64,000 bases of DNA from NCBI RefSeq assembly GCF_002150005.2, contig NZ_MSPP01000001.1:248001-312000 (forward strand), in the 5' to 3' direction. The stretch comes from Marivivens niveibacter (lineage in GTDB: Bacteria > Pseudomonadota > Alphaproteobacteria > Rhodobacterales > Rhodobacteraceae). Shown in pieces: positions 17,429-26,094 of this stretch; positions within the stretch are counted from its first letter, which is position 1, and each line of letters starts with the position of its first letter. Made by a program: the position numbers and the translations under genes. The notes below the pieces were generated by a model, which saw only the letters and a program-made list of their open reading frames with translations, had not been told where the DNA came from and made no database searches.

Positions 17429-18565
17429 TTAGACAGCGTGTGCCATTTCGGGCAGAACCAGCGTTTCGCCTGCGTCGATGATCAGATCGTCGGCGGTGAT
17501 ACGGCTATCTTCGCACAGAACCAGAGCGCGCTGGATGACGTTTTCCAATTCGCGGACGTTACCAGGCCATGCGTGCGACTGCAGCGCAGCCATTGCATCA
17601 GGGGTGATCATCGGCAGCGCCATATCCGATGGGCAGTGGCGTGCAGCCAGAACCATCGCCAGAACGGGCACGTCTTCGGTGCGCATGTTCAACGCTTGGG
17701 TTGCCAGTGGGAATACGTTTAGACGGTAGTACAGGTCTTCGCGGAAGTTACCCAGTTTCACCTCTTGCGGCATGTTGCGGTTCGAGGTGGCAACTACGCG
17801 GATGTCTACTGGTACTTCTTTTTGCGAACCGATCGGGGTCACAGCGCGTTCTTGCAGCACGCGCAGCAGTTTTGATTGCAGGCCCATCGGCATTTCCGAC
17901 ACTTCGTCCAGCAGCAGGGTGCCGCCGTCAGCTGCGCGAATGATACCTTTGTTGCCGGTCGATGCGCCGGTAAAGGCACCTTTTTCGTGACCGAACAGAA
18001 TTGCCTCTAGCATGTTTTCTGGGATCGCAGCGCAGTTGATCGCAACGAATGGTGCGTCAGCGCGGCGGGACGATGCGTGGATCTGGCGGGCCAGAACCTC
18101 TTTGCCGGAACCGGTTGGGCCGTTGATAAAGACTGTTACGTCTGTTTTCGCAACGCGGCGGGCCAGATCAATCAGTTTACCGGTGGATGCGGTTGCCAGC
18201 GCCATTGCGCCAACGGTGCCGCCAACAACATTCGCCAGCGTCAGCAGCGGCGCATTATGTAGTGTCGGCGCGTCCGAGGCAGGCAGGGCGATACGGATCA
18301 GACGACCACCCATTTCCTGTGCCTCGGTGTAAAAGCCTGCATTCTCTGCCACGATGATGACGGTCTTTGCGCCGCATTTACGTACAGTGTCGATTAGACC
18401 GCGCGTGCCGCCCAGTTTTGCTTCGGTCGCGGCAGAGGCAACAACAACTTCTGCTTCGGCGCCTTCAATTGGGCCACATACAGAAGTTACGCGTCGACGC
18501 AGCAGCAGATCGTTTAGGGCTGGGCCTGCGGTGAAATCGTCTGCGATGATATGGATCTGCGTCAT
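17429..18565 (-). CDS. fleT: Sigma-54 activator without DNA-binding domain (FleT-like)
   Basis: AAA+ enhancer-type activator that opens sigma-54 promoters. Residues 1-110 form an N-terminal domain that is not a clear receiver. The AAA+ domain has Walker A GPTGSGKE (149-156), the sigma-54 contact loop GAFTGA (196-201), Walker [13 protein letters not shown] and the R-finger region. The protein stops shortly after [12 protein letters not shown] at 378 residues and has no Fis-type HTH. R. sphaeroides FleT likewise lacks the HTH and works with FleQ; the same is inferred here, and no fleQ is in the window. It is first in fleT-fliEFGHIJ. Confidence 0.93.
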   Translation of the reverse strand: MTQIHIIADDFTAGPALNDLLLRRRVTSVCGPIEGAEAEVVVASAATEAKLGGTRGLIDTVRKCGAKTVIIVAENAGFYTEAQEMGGRLIRIALPASDAPTLHNAPLLTLANVVGGTVGAMALATASTGKLIDLARRVAKTDVTVFINGPTGSGKEVLARQIHASSRRADAPFVAINCAAIPENMLEAILFGHEKGAFTGASTGNKGIIRAADGGTLLLDEVSEMPMGLQSKLLRVLQERAVTPIGSQKEVPVDIRVVATSNRNMPQEVKLGNFREDLYYRLNVFPLATQALNMRTEDVPVLAMVLAARHCPSDMALPMITPDAMAALQSHAWPGNVRELENVIQRALVLCEDSRITADDLIIDAGETLVLPEMAHAV

Positions 18566-18600
18566 TTGCTGTCTCCTTGTTTCGGGTTCGAAACTGGAAA

Positions 18601-18617
18601 AGCAGGGACCGTGCCAA
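18601..18617 (-). promoter_or_regulatory. Sigma-54 promoter of fleT-fliEFGHIJ
   Basis: The minus strand reads TTGGCACGGTCCCTGCT, a nearly ideal -24/-12 element. The predicted start near 18590 gives a 25-base leader to the ATG at 18565, with GGAGAC in front of it. The activator gene would therefore be under the same sigma factor it serves. Confidence 0.93.
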
Positions 18618-18925
18618 CTTGATTAAAAAAAATGAAAATAAATTTAAAACCCCACTAAAATGGGGAAATTGGCTGCCGTTCTATGGGGTGCAGGACCAAG
18701 ATGTCGGGAATCCGTCTGTTGTCAAAGGCAGGATTCAGGCATCTCGTTTTTTTCTGACACTTCTTTTGGGCAGGTACGAATTTCCAACCGTATGGTTTGG
18801 TATTCCGATTGGTGAAAAACCACGTTTTTTCAAGGTTTTTTACAAATACATACTTTAGGATACATCACATTTCGGCAGTTTGCTCCGTTCACAATCCCGA
18901 GACACTCGAAGGACCAGGGGCCGAC
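18618..18925. other. AT-rich intergenic region between fleT and the chemotaxis block
   Basis: About 300 bases without a supported gene. It is clearly richer in A/T runs than its surroundings and is where activator (enhancer) sites for the fleT promoter would be expected, 100-200 bases upstream. I see no convincing -24/-12 element reading toward the gene at 18926. An upstream ATG at 18797 is in frame with that gene, but its added residues look like translated noise. Confidence 0.5.
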
Positions 18926-19234
18926 ATGCTTTCTAAAACATACCACCTTAAGTTCCCTAATCTTGATGCAGCACAAGTGGCAGCGCCATTCGTGATCGAG
19001 GCAATGGGTAATGCCATTCCTAGCTGCAACTTGAATGGGCTGAATGTCGTCATTTCGAAAGAAGGTGACGTCGCTATCAACGTATTCTTTGGAAACGTCG
19101 GTGACCTGAAATCGTTTGAGAAACAGCACGGCGGTTTCCTCGACTCTATGAAGAAGACGTTTTTGTTCAAATCCACCGGGTTTGACGGCGTTTGTATCTA
19201 CAACTTTGAACGCGGAGATGACGAGGCCGCGTAA
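18926..19234 (+). CDS. Small protein of unknown function before the che operon
   Basis: A 102-residue soluble protein, not recognised. It has mixed alpha/beta character (LSKTYHLKFPNLD, VVISKEGDVAINVFFGN, STGFDGVCIYNF) and two cysteines. I start it at 18926 because the in-frame upstream extension is not protein-like. It ends 14 bases before the sigma-54 promoter of cheA4, and its own promoter was not found. By position it may belong to motility, but nothing in the sequence proves this. Confidence 0.65.
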   Translation: MLSKTYHLKFPNLDAAQVAAPFVIEAMGNAIPSCNLNGLNVVISKEGDVAINVFFGNVGDLKSFEKQHGGFLDSMKKTFLFKSTGFDGVCIYNFERGDDEAA

Positions 19235-19247
19235 ACCCATGTTCGGG

Positions 19248-19264
19248 TTGGCCCGCCTTTTGCA
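19248..19264 (+). promoter_or_regulatory. Sigma-54 promoter of the chemotaxis operon
   Basis: TTGGCCCGCCTTTTGCA has the invariant GG and GC with 12-base spacing and one change (A to C) in the -24 box. The predicted start near 19275 gives a 59-base leader to cheA4. Confidence 0.78.
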
Positions 19265-19333
19265 AGAGGCAGGGCGGATATGCCTCGGGTTCCTATCAGG
19301 GCCATTGTTAAGTTGTAATCAAGGACACGACGA

Positions 19334-20536
19334 ATGAGCGCACAAGCAGAGACGACGAATGATACCGGACTGGTCCGGGTGTCGTCCGAAAAAATTGGTC
19401 GGCTTATGGATCTGGTCGGGGAATTGTCCCTATCAGTTTCGGAAACAGTACATTCCCCTGATCTTCAGGGGTTGGATCTGGCGTCGTTTGACGCAGCCGT
19501 ACACCGATTGACGATGATCGTGCGCGAAGTTCAGGACGTGGCGACCGAACTGCGCCTTGTTCCTATGGACGACGTGTTCAAACGCTTGCGCCGTATGATC
19601 CGCGAATTGGAACGTCAGACCGGCAAAAAGATCGATCTGGTGATCGAAGGTGGCGACACCGCGATCGATAAAATGGTTGCCGATAAACTGTACGATCCTC
19701 TGCTACACGTCATTCGTAACTCTGCTGACCACGGTCTAGAGGGTCAGGAAGAGCGCGTCGAAAATGGCAAAAACCCCAAGGGCCGTATTCTATTGTCCGC
19801 ATCCCAGATCGGGTCCGAGGTACGTATTGTTGTCGAAGATGACGGTCGTGGCCTGAACCGGTCCAAGATTTTGGGCAAAGCGCGTGAGCGTGGTTTCTTT
19901 GGTCCAGAGGAAGAGCCAGAGCCCTCGATGCTGTGGCGCGTCATTTTTGAACCTGGTTTTTCGACCGCTGACACCGTCAGCAACCTATCGGGTCGTGGCG
20001 TAGGTATGGACGTTTTGAACAGCACCATGACGTCGCTGCGTGGCCGTATCACGGTTGACAGCTGGGAAAATAAAGGCACGCGCGTTGCGCTGTTTATTCC
20101 TGTGTCGCTGGCATTCCTTGATTGTATCATCCTGCGTCTGGGCAAAACTTTGTTCGCAGTTCCGATCGACGTGGTGTCGGAAATTGCGCGTCCCGAAGGC
20201 GACGAGCTGATGAATGTATCGGCTGATAGCAAACGCGAGCTGTTGAAATTGCGCGGGTCGATGATCCCGATTGTGCGGCTCGATCAATTCTTTAACGAAG
20301 TGGATGCAGACGCCGAACGCAAACCGGTGCCACCCATCTTGGTCGTGTTCAACACAGCGACAGGATCGATCGCGATCCCCGTCGATGAAGTTTTGGACCG
20401 CCAGCAGGTCGTGATGAAACCGCTCGTCGGACGGCTGGCATCGGTTCGCGCCAGCTGGGGCTGTGCTTTGCTGGGAACAGGCGAAGTTGCCTTGGTACTT
20501 GATTGTGAACGTCTGGCATCCGGAGCAGCGAAATGA
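19334..20536 (+). CDS. cheA: Chemotaxis kinase lacking the phosphotransfer domain (CheA4-like)
   Basis: Histidine kinase half of a split CheA. Its 400 residues contain only the dimerisation P3 (about 12-75), the ATP-binding P4 (N box HVIRNSADH 125-133, G1 DDGRG 169-173, G2 GRGVGMD 220-226) and the CheW-like P5 (about 255-395). The P1 (Hpt) and P2 domains are absent, so it cannot autophosphorylate in the usual way. It should phosphorylate the P1 domain of the partner at 26095-29292, as R. sphaeroides CheA4 does for CheA3. It is first in the operon and overlaps cheR by 4 bases. Confidence 0.95.
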   Translation: MSAQAETTNDTGLVRVSSEKIGRLMDLVGELSLSVSETVHSPDLQGLDLASFDAAVHRLTMIVREVQDVATELRLVPMDDVFKRLRRMIRELERQTGKKIDLVIEGGDTAIDKMVADKLYDPLLHVIRNSADHGLEGQEERVENGKNPKGRILLSASQIGSEVRIVVEDDGRGLNRSKILGKARERGFFGPEEEPEPSMLWRVIFEPGFSTADTVSNLSGRGVGMDVLNSTMTSLRGRITVDSWENKGTRVALFIPVSLAFLDCIILRLGKTLFAVPIDVVSEIARPEGDELMNVSADSKRELLKLRGSMIPIVRLDQFFNEVDADAERKPVPPILVVFNTATGSIAIPVDEVLDRQQVVMKPLVGRLASVRASWGCALLGTGEVALVLDCERLASGAAK

Positions 20537-21345
20537 TGCACGAAGAAGTCGGTTTCGAACAGATCCGTACATGGCTGAACCAGCGGTGCGGTATCAACTA
20601 CACGGACCAGAAAAAAGATCTGTTGTTGCAGCGTTTAGGTCGCGTTCAGCGGTCGTTCGGTATCGAGCGTCTGGCCGATATGTCGCGCCGCCTGAACGAC
20701 AGCCAAGAACACGATCTGCAATTGGCCGTGATGCACGCTGCATCGACCAACCACACGTATTTTTTCCGCGAACAGGATGTGTTGGATAAATTCCGCGACA
20801 CTATTCTGCCGACCATTGCGAACCGTAACGAAATTCGCATCTGGTCTGCGGCCTGTTCTTCGGGTGACGAAGCGTACACTTTGGCCATCATCATCGCCGA
20901 AGCGTTGGGTATGGACGCGCTGCGCCGCGTATCGATTTTGGGAACAGATATTTCCGCGCCGGTCGTAGAACGCGCCGAAGAGGGTATTTTTGGCGCGCGC
21001 CAGCTGGAGCAGGTGCCGCACGAATACCTGCAGAAATATTTCAAACCAATCGGCATGGGCCAGTATCAGGTTATTGACGCTATTCGGAACCGTTGCACGT
21101 TCCGTCGTCTAAACCTTATGACGCGCCCATATCCGTTCAAAAATGACTTCCAAGTCGTATTTTGTCGCAACATTCTGTACTATTTTGACATCAAAGATCA
21201 GTCGGCAACGGTTGATGCGATCTATGATGTGACTGAACCGAATGGTTGGCTGATCACATCCGTGACCGAAAGCGTCCGTGATTTGTCTACCCGTTGGACC
21301 CCTGTTGGCACCAGCATGAGCCGCCGTCCTGGGGGCTCAGCATGA
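20533..21345 (+). CDS. cheR: Chemoreceptor glutamate methyltransferase CheR
   Basis: S-adenosylmethionine-dependent methylation of receptor glutamates for adaptation. The 270-residue product has the N-terminal helical domain and the methyltransferase core (IRIWSAACSSGDEAYTLAI as SAM site, later VVFCRNILYYFD). Its start overlaps the cheA4 stop and its stop overlaps the cheB ATG. Confidence 0.96.
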   Translation: MMHEEVGFEQIRTWLNQRCGINYTDQKKDLLLQRLGRVQRSFGIERLADMSRRLNDSQEHDLQLAVMHAASTNHTYFFREQDVLDKFRDTILPTIANRNEIRIWSAACSSGDEAYTLAIIIAEALGMDALRRVSILGTDISAPVVERAEEGIFGARQLEQVPHEYLQKYFKPIGMGQYQVIDAIRNRCTFRRLNLMTRPYPFKNDFQVVFCRNILYYFDIKDQSATVDAIYDVTEPNGWLITSVTESVRDLSTRWTPVGTSMSRRPGGSA

Positions 21346-22433
21346 TCGTGAATAAGAAAATTCGCGTTCTGATCGTCGACGATAGCGCGATGATCCGCCG
21401 CGTTTTGGCGATGGGCATCGAACGCGATCCCGAATTGGAAGTGGTCGGTTTCGCGTCGAATGGCGAACAAGCCTTTGACATGATGACGCGCCTACGTCCG
21501 GACGTGATTACGCTGGATCTGGAAATGCCGAACATGGACGGTCTGACGTTCATGCGTAGCTACATGAAAACGCGCCCCGTTCCGACGGTGGTTATTTCGT
21601 CGGCAACGACCGAAAACCGCAGCGTTGCGTTTCAGGCCGTCGAAGCGGGCGCCGTCGATATCATCTCGAAACCCAAAATGGGCACGAATGCGGGTCTTGC
21701 GGGTATGATGGTTGATGTTTGTAGCCGTTTGAAAGAGGCCGCAACATCGCGCCCCGGTGTCGATCGCGCAAAAATCCTGAACAAAGCTGTCAGTGGCAAT
21801 GCCGCATTCGAAGTGCCGCGCGGCCGTGCCAGTGGCTGGATCCACGCAATTGGCGCGTCGACCGGTGGTATTCAGGCGCTGAGCTCTATGTTGCCTTTGT
21901 TCCCAGCGGAATCCCCCGGCATTGTGATCGTTCAGCACATGCCTGAAGGGTTCACAGCATCCTTTGCAGGGCGTTTGGACACCATCTGCCCAATGGAAGT
22001 CCGCGAAGCGCGCGATGGCGACGTTGTTCAGCCTGGTCGCATTTTGCTGGCACCGGGCGGGAACAAACACATGGTCCTGCTGAAGCACGGCGTTGGATAC
22101 CGCGTTGCGCTGATTGACGGCGAACCTGTGTGTTATTCGCGCCCAGCGGTGGACGTTTTGTTCAAATCCGTCGCCAAATTGGCGGGCCGCCGCTGTTCCG
22201 CTGCGATCCTGACCGGCATGGGCCGTGATGGCGCCGAAGGCATGTTGGAAATCCGCAAAGCAGGCGGTGCGACATTCGCCCAGAACGAAGATTCTTGTGT
22301 GGTCTACGGCATGCCGCAGGCTGCGCATAACATGGGGGCGACTGATACGCTCCTGCCTCTTGAAACCATTCCGTCGAAAATGACCGAAGCCATGGCGCCG
22401 TCCGATAACCGGTCGCGCGCACCAAAGTTGTAA
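21342..22433 (+). CDS. cheB: Receptor methylesterase CheB
   Basis: Phosphorylation-controlled removal of receptor methyl groups. An N-terminal receiver (residues about 5-120, IVDDSAMIRR, phospho-acceptor in LDLEMPNMDG, K in SKPKMG) is followed by the esterase domain with the triad Ser in GASTGG, His in QHMPEGF and Asp in GMGRDGAEGM. I use the ATG at 21342, which overlaps the cheR TGA, rather than the longer in-frame start at 21294. Confidence 0.96.
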   Translation: MIVNKKIRVLIVDDSAMIRRVLAMGIERDPELEVVGFASNGEQAFDMMTRLRPDVITLDLEMPNMDGLTFMRSYMKTRPVPTVVISSATTENRSVAFQAVEAGAVDIISKPKMGTNAGLAGMMVDVCSRLKEAATSRPGVDRAKILNKAVSGNAAFEVPRGRASGWIHAIGASTGGIQALSSMLPLFPAESPGIVIVQHMPEGFTASFAGRLDTICPMEVREARDGDVVQPGRILLAPGGNKHMVLLKHGVGYRVALIDGEPVCYSRPAVDVLFKSVAKLAGRRCSAAILTGMGRDGAEGMLEIRKAGGATFAQNEDSCVVYGMPQAAHNMGATDTLLPLETIPSKMTEAMAPSDNRSRAPKL

Positions 22434-22449
22434 CCGCGAGGACTTCACC

Positions 22450-22980
22450 ATGAACCAAGCTGCAGAAGTAACCGAAGACGCCATGACCGCGGCAGCCGCC
22501 CGTGGTGAGGCCGCATTCAACGACGCTGATAACGTCGATGATATGTACCTTACGTTTGCCCTAGCCGACGAAGAATACGGCGTAGGCATCGGCGTTGTGA
22601 CCGAAATCGTTGGCATGCAACGGATTATGTCCGTGCCTGATATGCCCCACTACATCAAAGGCGTGATCAACCTGCGTGGTAAAGTGATCCCCCTGATGGA
22701 TGCGCGCCTGCGCTTTGGCATGTCGGAACGCCCCTATGACGACCGTACGGTTGTGATTGTAATGGACGTCGAAGACGCCTTGATCGGATTGATCGTCGAT
22801 GGCGTTTCCGAAGTTTTGGAAATTCCACCAACTCAGGTGGATGCACACGGCCAATTCGGCAAAGGCGGCAAATCCGTCATTTCCGGAATTGGTAAAGTCG
22901 GCGACCGCGTGTCGATCCTGTTGGATACCGGTGTTCTGGTGTCTGACAGCGATGTGACCCTGCCGCCGGACCTGCTGTGA
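22450..22980 (+). CDS. cheW: Chemotaxis coupling protein CheW
   Basis: Adaptor between receptor and kinase. The 176-residue product has a CheW fold from about 32 to 170 (YLTFALADEEYGVGI, VINLRGKVIPLMDARLRFG). The first 30 residues are an Ala/Glu-rich extension. It lies between cheB and the receptor gene, which starts 10 bases later. Confidence 0.96.
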   Translation: MNQAAEVTEDAMTAAAARGEAAFNDADNVDDMYLTFALADEEYGVGIGVVTEIVGMQRIMSVPDMPHYIKGVINLRGKVIPLMDARLRFGMSERPYDDRTVVIVMDVEDALIGLIVDGVSEVLEIPPTQVDAHGQFGKGGKSVISGIGKVGDRVSILLDTGVLVSDSDVTLPPDLL

Positions 22981-22990
22981 GGCTGAACCC

Positions 22991-25567
22991 ATGAATGCAA
23001 AAAAGAACAACAAGACCGCAAAAGCGGACACTCCTGAGGCAAGCGCCAACACTCCTGAAAGGACCAATGAAATGGTTACTACTACGATGAATAAAGATGC
23101 CCAGGCAGTGATCGGTGGCCTGGACTCCGCTCAAATGCTGGACATGATGGGTACGCCCGTCACGATCGCTGACAAAGACATGGTTATCCGTTACGCAAAC
23201 GAAGCAGCGGTCGACATGTTCAAGAAAATGGAAGGCGATATTCGTAACGATCTGCCGAATTTCCGCGCAAGCAAAATTGTAGGCACCTGCGTTGACGATT
23301 TCCACAAAGACCCATCCCACCAGCGTGGCATGGTCGGCGGTCTGGACGGCCGTTACGACGGCGCGCTGTCTGTTGGCGGTCACCACTTTGATTTCATTGC
23401 AGTGCCGCGTTTCGACGAAAACGGCGACCTGCAAGCTGTGATCGTTGAATGGTCCGACCAGACCGACGCGAAAAACGCAACCTCCGAAGCGTTCCGCATG
23501 GTCGAAGAAATCGAAAAAATGTCGAACGCACATGATGCGGGTGACATTGATGTTGTCTGCGACGAAGCCGCATTCTCTGGCGAATTCGCCAAAGCGCTGC
23601 ACGCCGTGAACTACATGGTCAACCAGCACATCGAGACCAAGAAAAAAGCAATTGGTTTCGCCGTTGAATTGGGCAAAGGCAACTATGACGCCGAGCTGGA
23701 AACATTCCCGCGCAAAAAGGTCTTTATCAACGAAGCCATGGAAAACATGCGCACCATTTTGCGTGACAACGCGCATAACGTTGACACTCTGTTGACCGAA
23801 ATCCGCCAGATGGCCGAAGCGCACGATCTGGGCGACATCGATCACATCGTCGACACCAGCAAACTGTCGGGCACCTTGGCCGACGTTGGTGGCCGCGTGA
23901 ATGACATGGTGAACCAGCACATCGAGACCAAGAAAAAAGCGATTGGTTTTGCTGTTGAACTGGGCAAAGGCAACTTTGACGCTGAACTGGAACGTTTCCC
24001 ACGCAAAAAAGCGTTCATCAACGATGCGATGGATGATGTTAAAGCCGTACTGCAGGACAACGCGAAAAACGTTGATGCGCTGCTGGGCGAAATCCGCAAC
24101 ATGGCCAAGTCGCACGATCTGGGCGATATCGACGTTGTTGTTGATACCGAAAAACTGACTGGCACATTCGAAGATGTGGGTCGCCGCGTGAATGACATGG
24201 TGAACCAGCACATCGAAACCAAGAAAAAGGCAATCGCCTTTGTTCTGGAACTGGCGAACGGCAACTTTGATGCTGAACTGGAACAGTTCCCACGTCAAAA
24301 AGCGTTCATCAACAACGCGATGGAACAGGTGCGCGGCAACTTTAAAAACGTTGTTTCGTCGGTCGAAGGCATCGCACAGAGCCTTGTTGACGGTAACTTT
24401 GACATCGATGTGAACCCATCCGACTTTAACGGTGCGTTCCGTGACGTGATCAACACCATGATGTCGATCAGCACCAACTTTAACGAGGTGATCGCAGAAA
24501 TCGAACGCCTGTCGAACGGCATCGTTCAGGGCAAACTGGACACCACCGTGAACACCGCAGAATTCCGCGGGTCCTACGGTTCGATCATGCGAGCATTCGA
24601 AGCAGCCTTTACCAGCCTGAACGCTGCATTTGGCACCATCACCAGCCAGGTCAAACAGATCACGACCACTGTCGAACAGATGTCGCAGTCGTCGCAGGCC
24701 TTGGCAACCAACAGCCAGATCCAGTCGTCTTCGGTGGACGAGGTATCGTCCTCGACCGAAGAAACTGAAAGCCAAGTTAAATCGAACGCGACCGCAGCAT
24801 CTGCTGCCCGCGATCTGGTGGTCGGCGCGTCGACTGTTGCGGCTGACGGTAAGGTCAAGATCGGTGAAATGGTTACCGCAATGGACGGTATCCGCGCATC
24901 GAGCCAAGATATCGCCAAGATCATCAAGGTCATCGACGAAATCGCATTCCAGACCAACCTGCTGGCATTGAACGCCGCTGTCGAGGCAGCACGTGCAGGC
25001 CAACACGGTCGCGGTTTCGCAGTCGTTGCCCAAGAGGTTCGCAACTTGGCAGGACGTTCCGCAAAAGCGGCACGCGAAACCAGCGAACTGATCGAAAGCG
25101 CATCGACCCGCGTTCAGGATGGTGTGCGTATCGCAGACGAAACATCCAGCGCGTTCACCTCGATCGTCGAAGACATCGAAAAGGTCCGCACTCTGGTTGG
25201 CGATATCGCAACTGCATCGGACGAACAGTCCCGCGGTGTGGCACAGATCAACGTGGCTGTTTCGGAAATCGCGAAATCGGCACTGGCAACCAGCCAGCAG
25301 GCAGATGAGCTGGCGGCGTCCGCTGCTCAGATGCAGTCCGCGACCGAAAGCATGCGCAACGAAGTTAACCGCTTTGACCTGCGTAGCACCGTCAGCTCAA
25401 TGCCTTCGATGCCTGGCCTAGATGGCGTGTCGCCTGAAATGATGGCGCAGATCCAGCAGATGCTGGCAGCCCAAGGCAACGCCAACATGGCACCTATGGC
25501 ACCAGCACGCACCGGCACGATGAACCGCAATAGCGATCGTGACGAACGCGGCTTTGGCAACTTCTAA
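22991..25567 (+). CDS. Soluble chemoreceptor with PAS and tandem HAMP-like repeats (TlpT-like)
   Basis: Cytoplasmic methyl-accepting protein with no transmembrane segment. In order: a short charged N-terminus, a PAS-like domain (about 60-165), three 97-residue HAMP-like repeats (about 205-450, each with VNQHIETKKKAI and FPRKKAFIN), another HAMP-like pair, and the signalling hairpin (about 550-790) with the tip EIAFQTNLLALNAAVEAARAG. The tail is Met/Pro-rich. It matches TlpT of the R. sphaeroides cytoplasmic cluster by position and type. Two starts are possible: 22991, or 23072 with a better AAAGGA site eight bases upstream. Confidence 0.93.
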   Translation: MNAKKNNKTAKADTPEASANTPERTNEMVTTTMNKDAQAVIGGLDSAQMLDMMGTPVTIADKDMVIRYANEAAVDMFKKMEGDIRNDLPNFRASKIVGTCVDDFHKDPSHQRGMVGGLDGRYDGALSVGGHHFDFIAVPRFDENGDLQAVIVEWSDQTDAKNATSEAFRMVEEIEKMSNAHDAGDIDVVCDEAAFSGEFAKALHAVNYMVNQHIETKKKAIGFAVELGKGNYDAELETFPRKKVFINEAMENMRTILRDNAHNVDTLLTEIRQMAEAHDLGDIDHIVDTSKLSGTLADVGGRVNDMVNQHIETKKKAIGFAVELGKGNFDAELERFPRKKAFINDAMDDVKAVLQDNAKNVDALLGEIRNMAKSHDLGDIDVVVDTEKLTGTFEDVGRRVNDMVNQHIETKKKAIAFVLELANGNFDAELEQFPRQKAFINNAMEQVRGNFKNVVSSVEGIAQSLVDGNFDIDVNPSDFNGAFRDVINTMMSISTNFNEVIAEIERLSNGIVQGKLDTTVNTAEFRGSYGSIMRAFEAAFTSLNAAFGTITSQVKQITTTVEQMSQSSQALATNSQIQSSSVDEVSSSTEETESQVKSNATAASAARDLVVGASTVAADGKVKIGEMVTAMDGIRASSQDIAKIIKVIDEIAFQTNLLALNAAVEAARAGQHGRGFAVVAQEVRNLAGRSAKAARETSELIESASTRVQDGVRIADETSSAFTSIVEDIEKVRTLVGDIATASDEQSRGVAQINVAVSEIAKSALATSQQADELAASAAQMQSATESMRNEVNRFDLRSTVSSMPSMPGLDGVSPEMMAQIQQMLAAQGNANMAPMAPARTGTMNRNSDRDERGFGNF
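23621..24323 (+). repeat. Three direct 291-bp repeats inside the receptor gene
   Basis: The block AACCAGCACATCGAGACCAA recurs at 23621, 23912 and 24203 (last copy with one change), exactly 291 bases (97 codons) apart. Each unit encodes one HAMP-like pair, VNQHIETKKKA...GDIDxxVDTxKLxGTxxDVG. The third unit is less well conserved after about 24323. Near-identity at DNA level over such lengths suggests recent duplication or ongoing homogenisation. Confidence 0.9.
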
Positions 25568-25575
25568 TCGAGTAT

Positions 25576-25610
25576 TTGGGTCGGTGACGGCGTTATCGAC
25601 CCAACCTTTT
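25576..25610 (+). terminator. Intra-operon hairpin with short T run
   Basis: TTGGGTCG (25576-25583) and CGACCCAA (25597-25604) form a perfect 8-bp stem with a 13-base loop, then CCTTTT. It lies between the receptor gene and cheY. Because cheY and cheA3 must be expressed, it is more likely a partial terminator or RNA-processing hairpin that sets different levels for the two halves of the operon. Confidence 0.55.
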
Positions 25611-25627
25611 CTACAGGAGAAAACGAA

Positions 25628-26035
25628 ATGACACACAACGTAATGATCGTCGATGATGCTGCGATGATGCGCTTGTACATCGCCAGCTTTATCAAGACCC
25701 TACCTGACTTCAAAGTAGCAGCGCAGGCATCCAACGGCCAAGAAGCCCTGGATAAACTGTCCGAAGTTCCGAACATCGACCTGATCCTGCTGGATATCGA
25801 GATGCCGGTCATGGACGGTCTGGAATTCCTGCGTCACGCGAAACTGAAAACCCGCGCAAAAATCGTCATGCTGTCGTCGGTTGCTGTATCGGGTTCGGCC
25901 CACGCTGCCAAAGCCCGCGAATTGGGTGCAGATGGCGTTGTTGCAAAACCATCGGGCACCGTTTCGCACGACCTAGAAGAAAAAGCAGGCGATGAACTGG
26001 CGCGCGTGATGCGCGAACAATTCGCCAACGCGTGA
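25628..26035 (+). CDS. cheY: Chemotaxis response regulator CheY (CheY6-like)
   Basis: Single receiver domain that carries the signal to FliM. Of its 135 residues the acidic pocket is IVDDAA, the phospho-acceptor is in LLDIEMPVMDG, the conserved Ser is in MLSSVAVSG and Lys is in VAKPSG. It lies directly before the P1-P5 protein, the position of cheY6 in R. sphaeroides. AGGAG precedes the ATG. A sigma-54 site for cheA3 starts 2 bases after its stop. Confidence 0.95.
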   Translation: MTHNVMIVDDAAMMRLYIASFIKTLPDFKVAAQASNGQEALDKLSEVPNIDLILLDIEMPVMDGLEFLRHAKLKTRAKIVMLSSVAVSGSAHAAKARELGADGVVAKPSGTVSHDLEEKAGDELARVMREQFANA

Positions 26036-26037
26036 TT

Positions 26038-26054
26038 TAGGCACGCTTATTGCT
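26038..26054 (+). promoter_or_regulatory. Sigma-54 promoter of cheA3
   Basis: TAGGCACGCTTATTGCT has GGCACG and TTGCT with exact spacing. The predicted start near 26065 is 30 bases before the cheA3 ATG. It would let the phosphotransfer partner be made independently of the upstream operon. Confidence 0.7.
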
Positions 26055-26094
26055 CTTTCTTTGCTGCCAACTACAACCTTGAAGTGAGATAGCT

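Noticed and set aside
18797-18925. N-terminal extension of the small gene before cheA4
   Set aside because: The extra 43 codons come from an AT-rich intergenic region and do not look like protein; no ribosome-binding site precedes them.
22877-25033. 718-codon open frame antisense to the chemoreceptor gene
   Set aside because: It mirrors the codon bias and repeats of the receptor on the other strand and gives a low-complexity His/Phe/Val-rich protein. The receptor is clearly the real gene.
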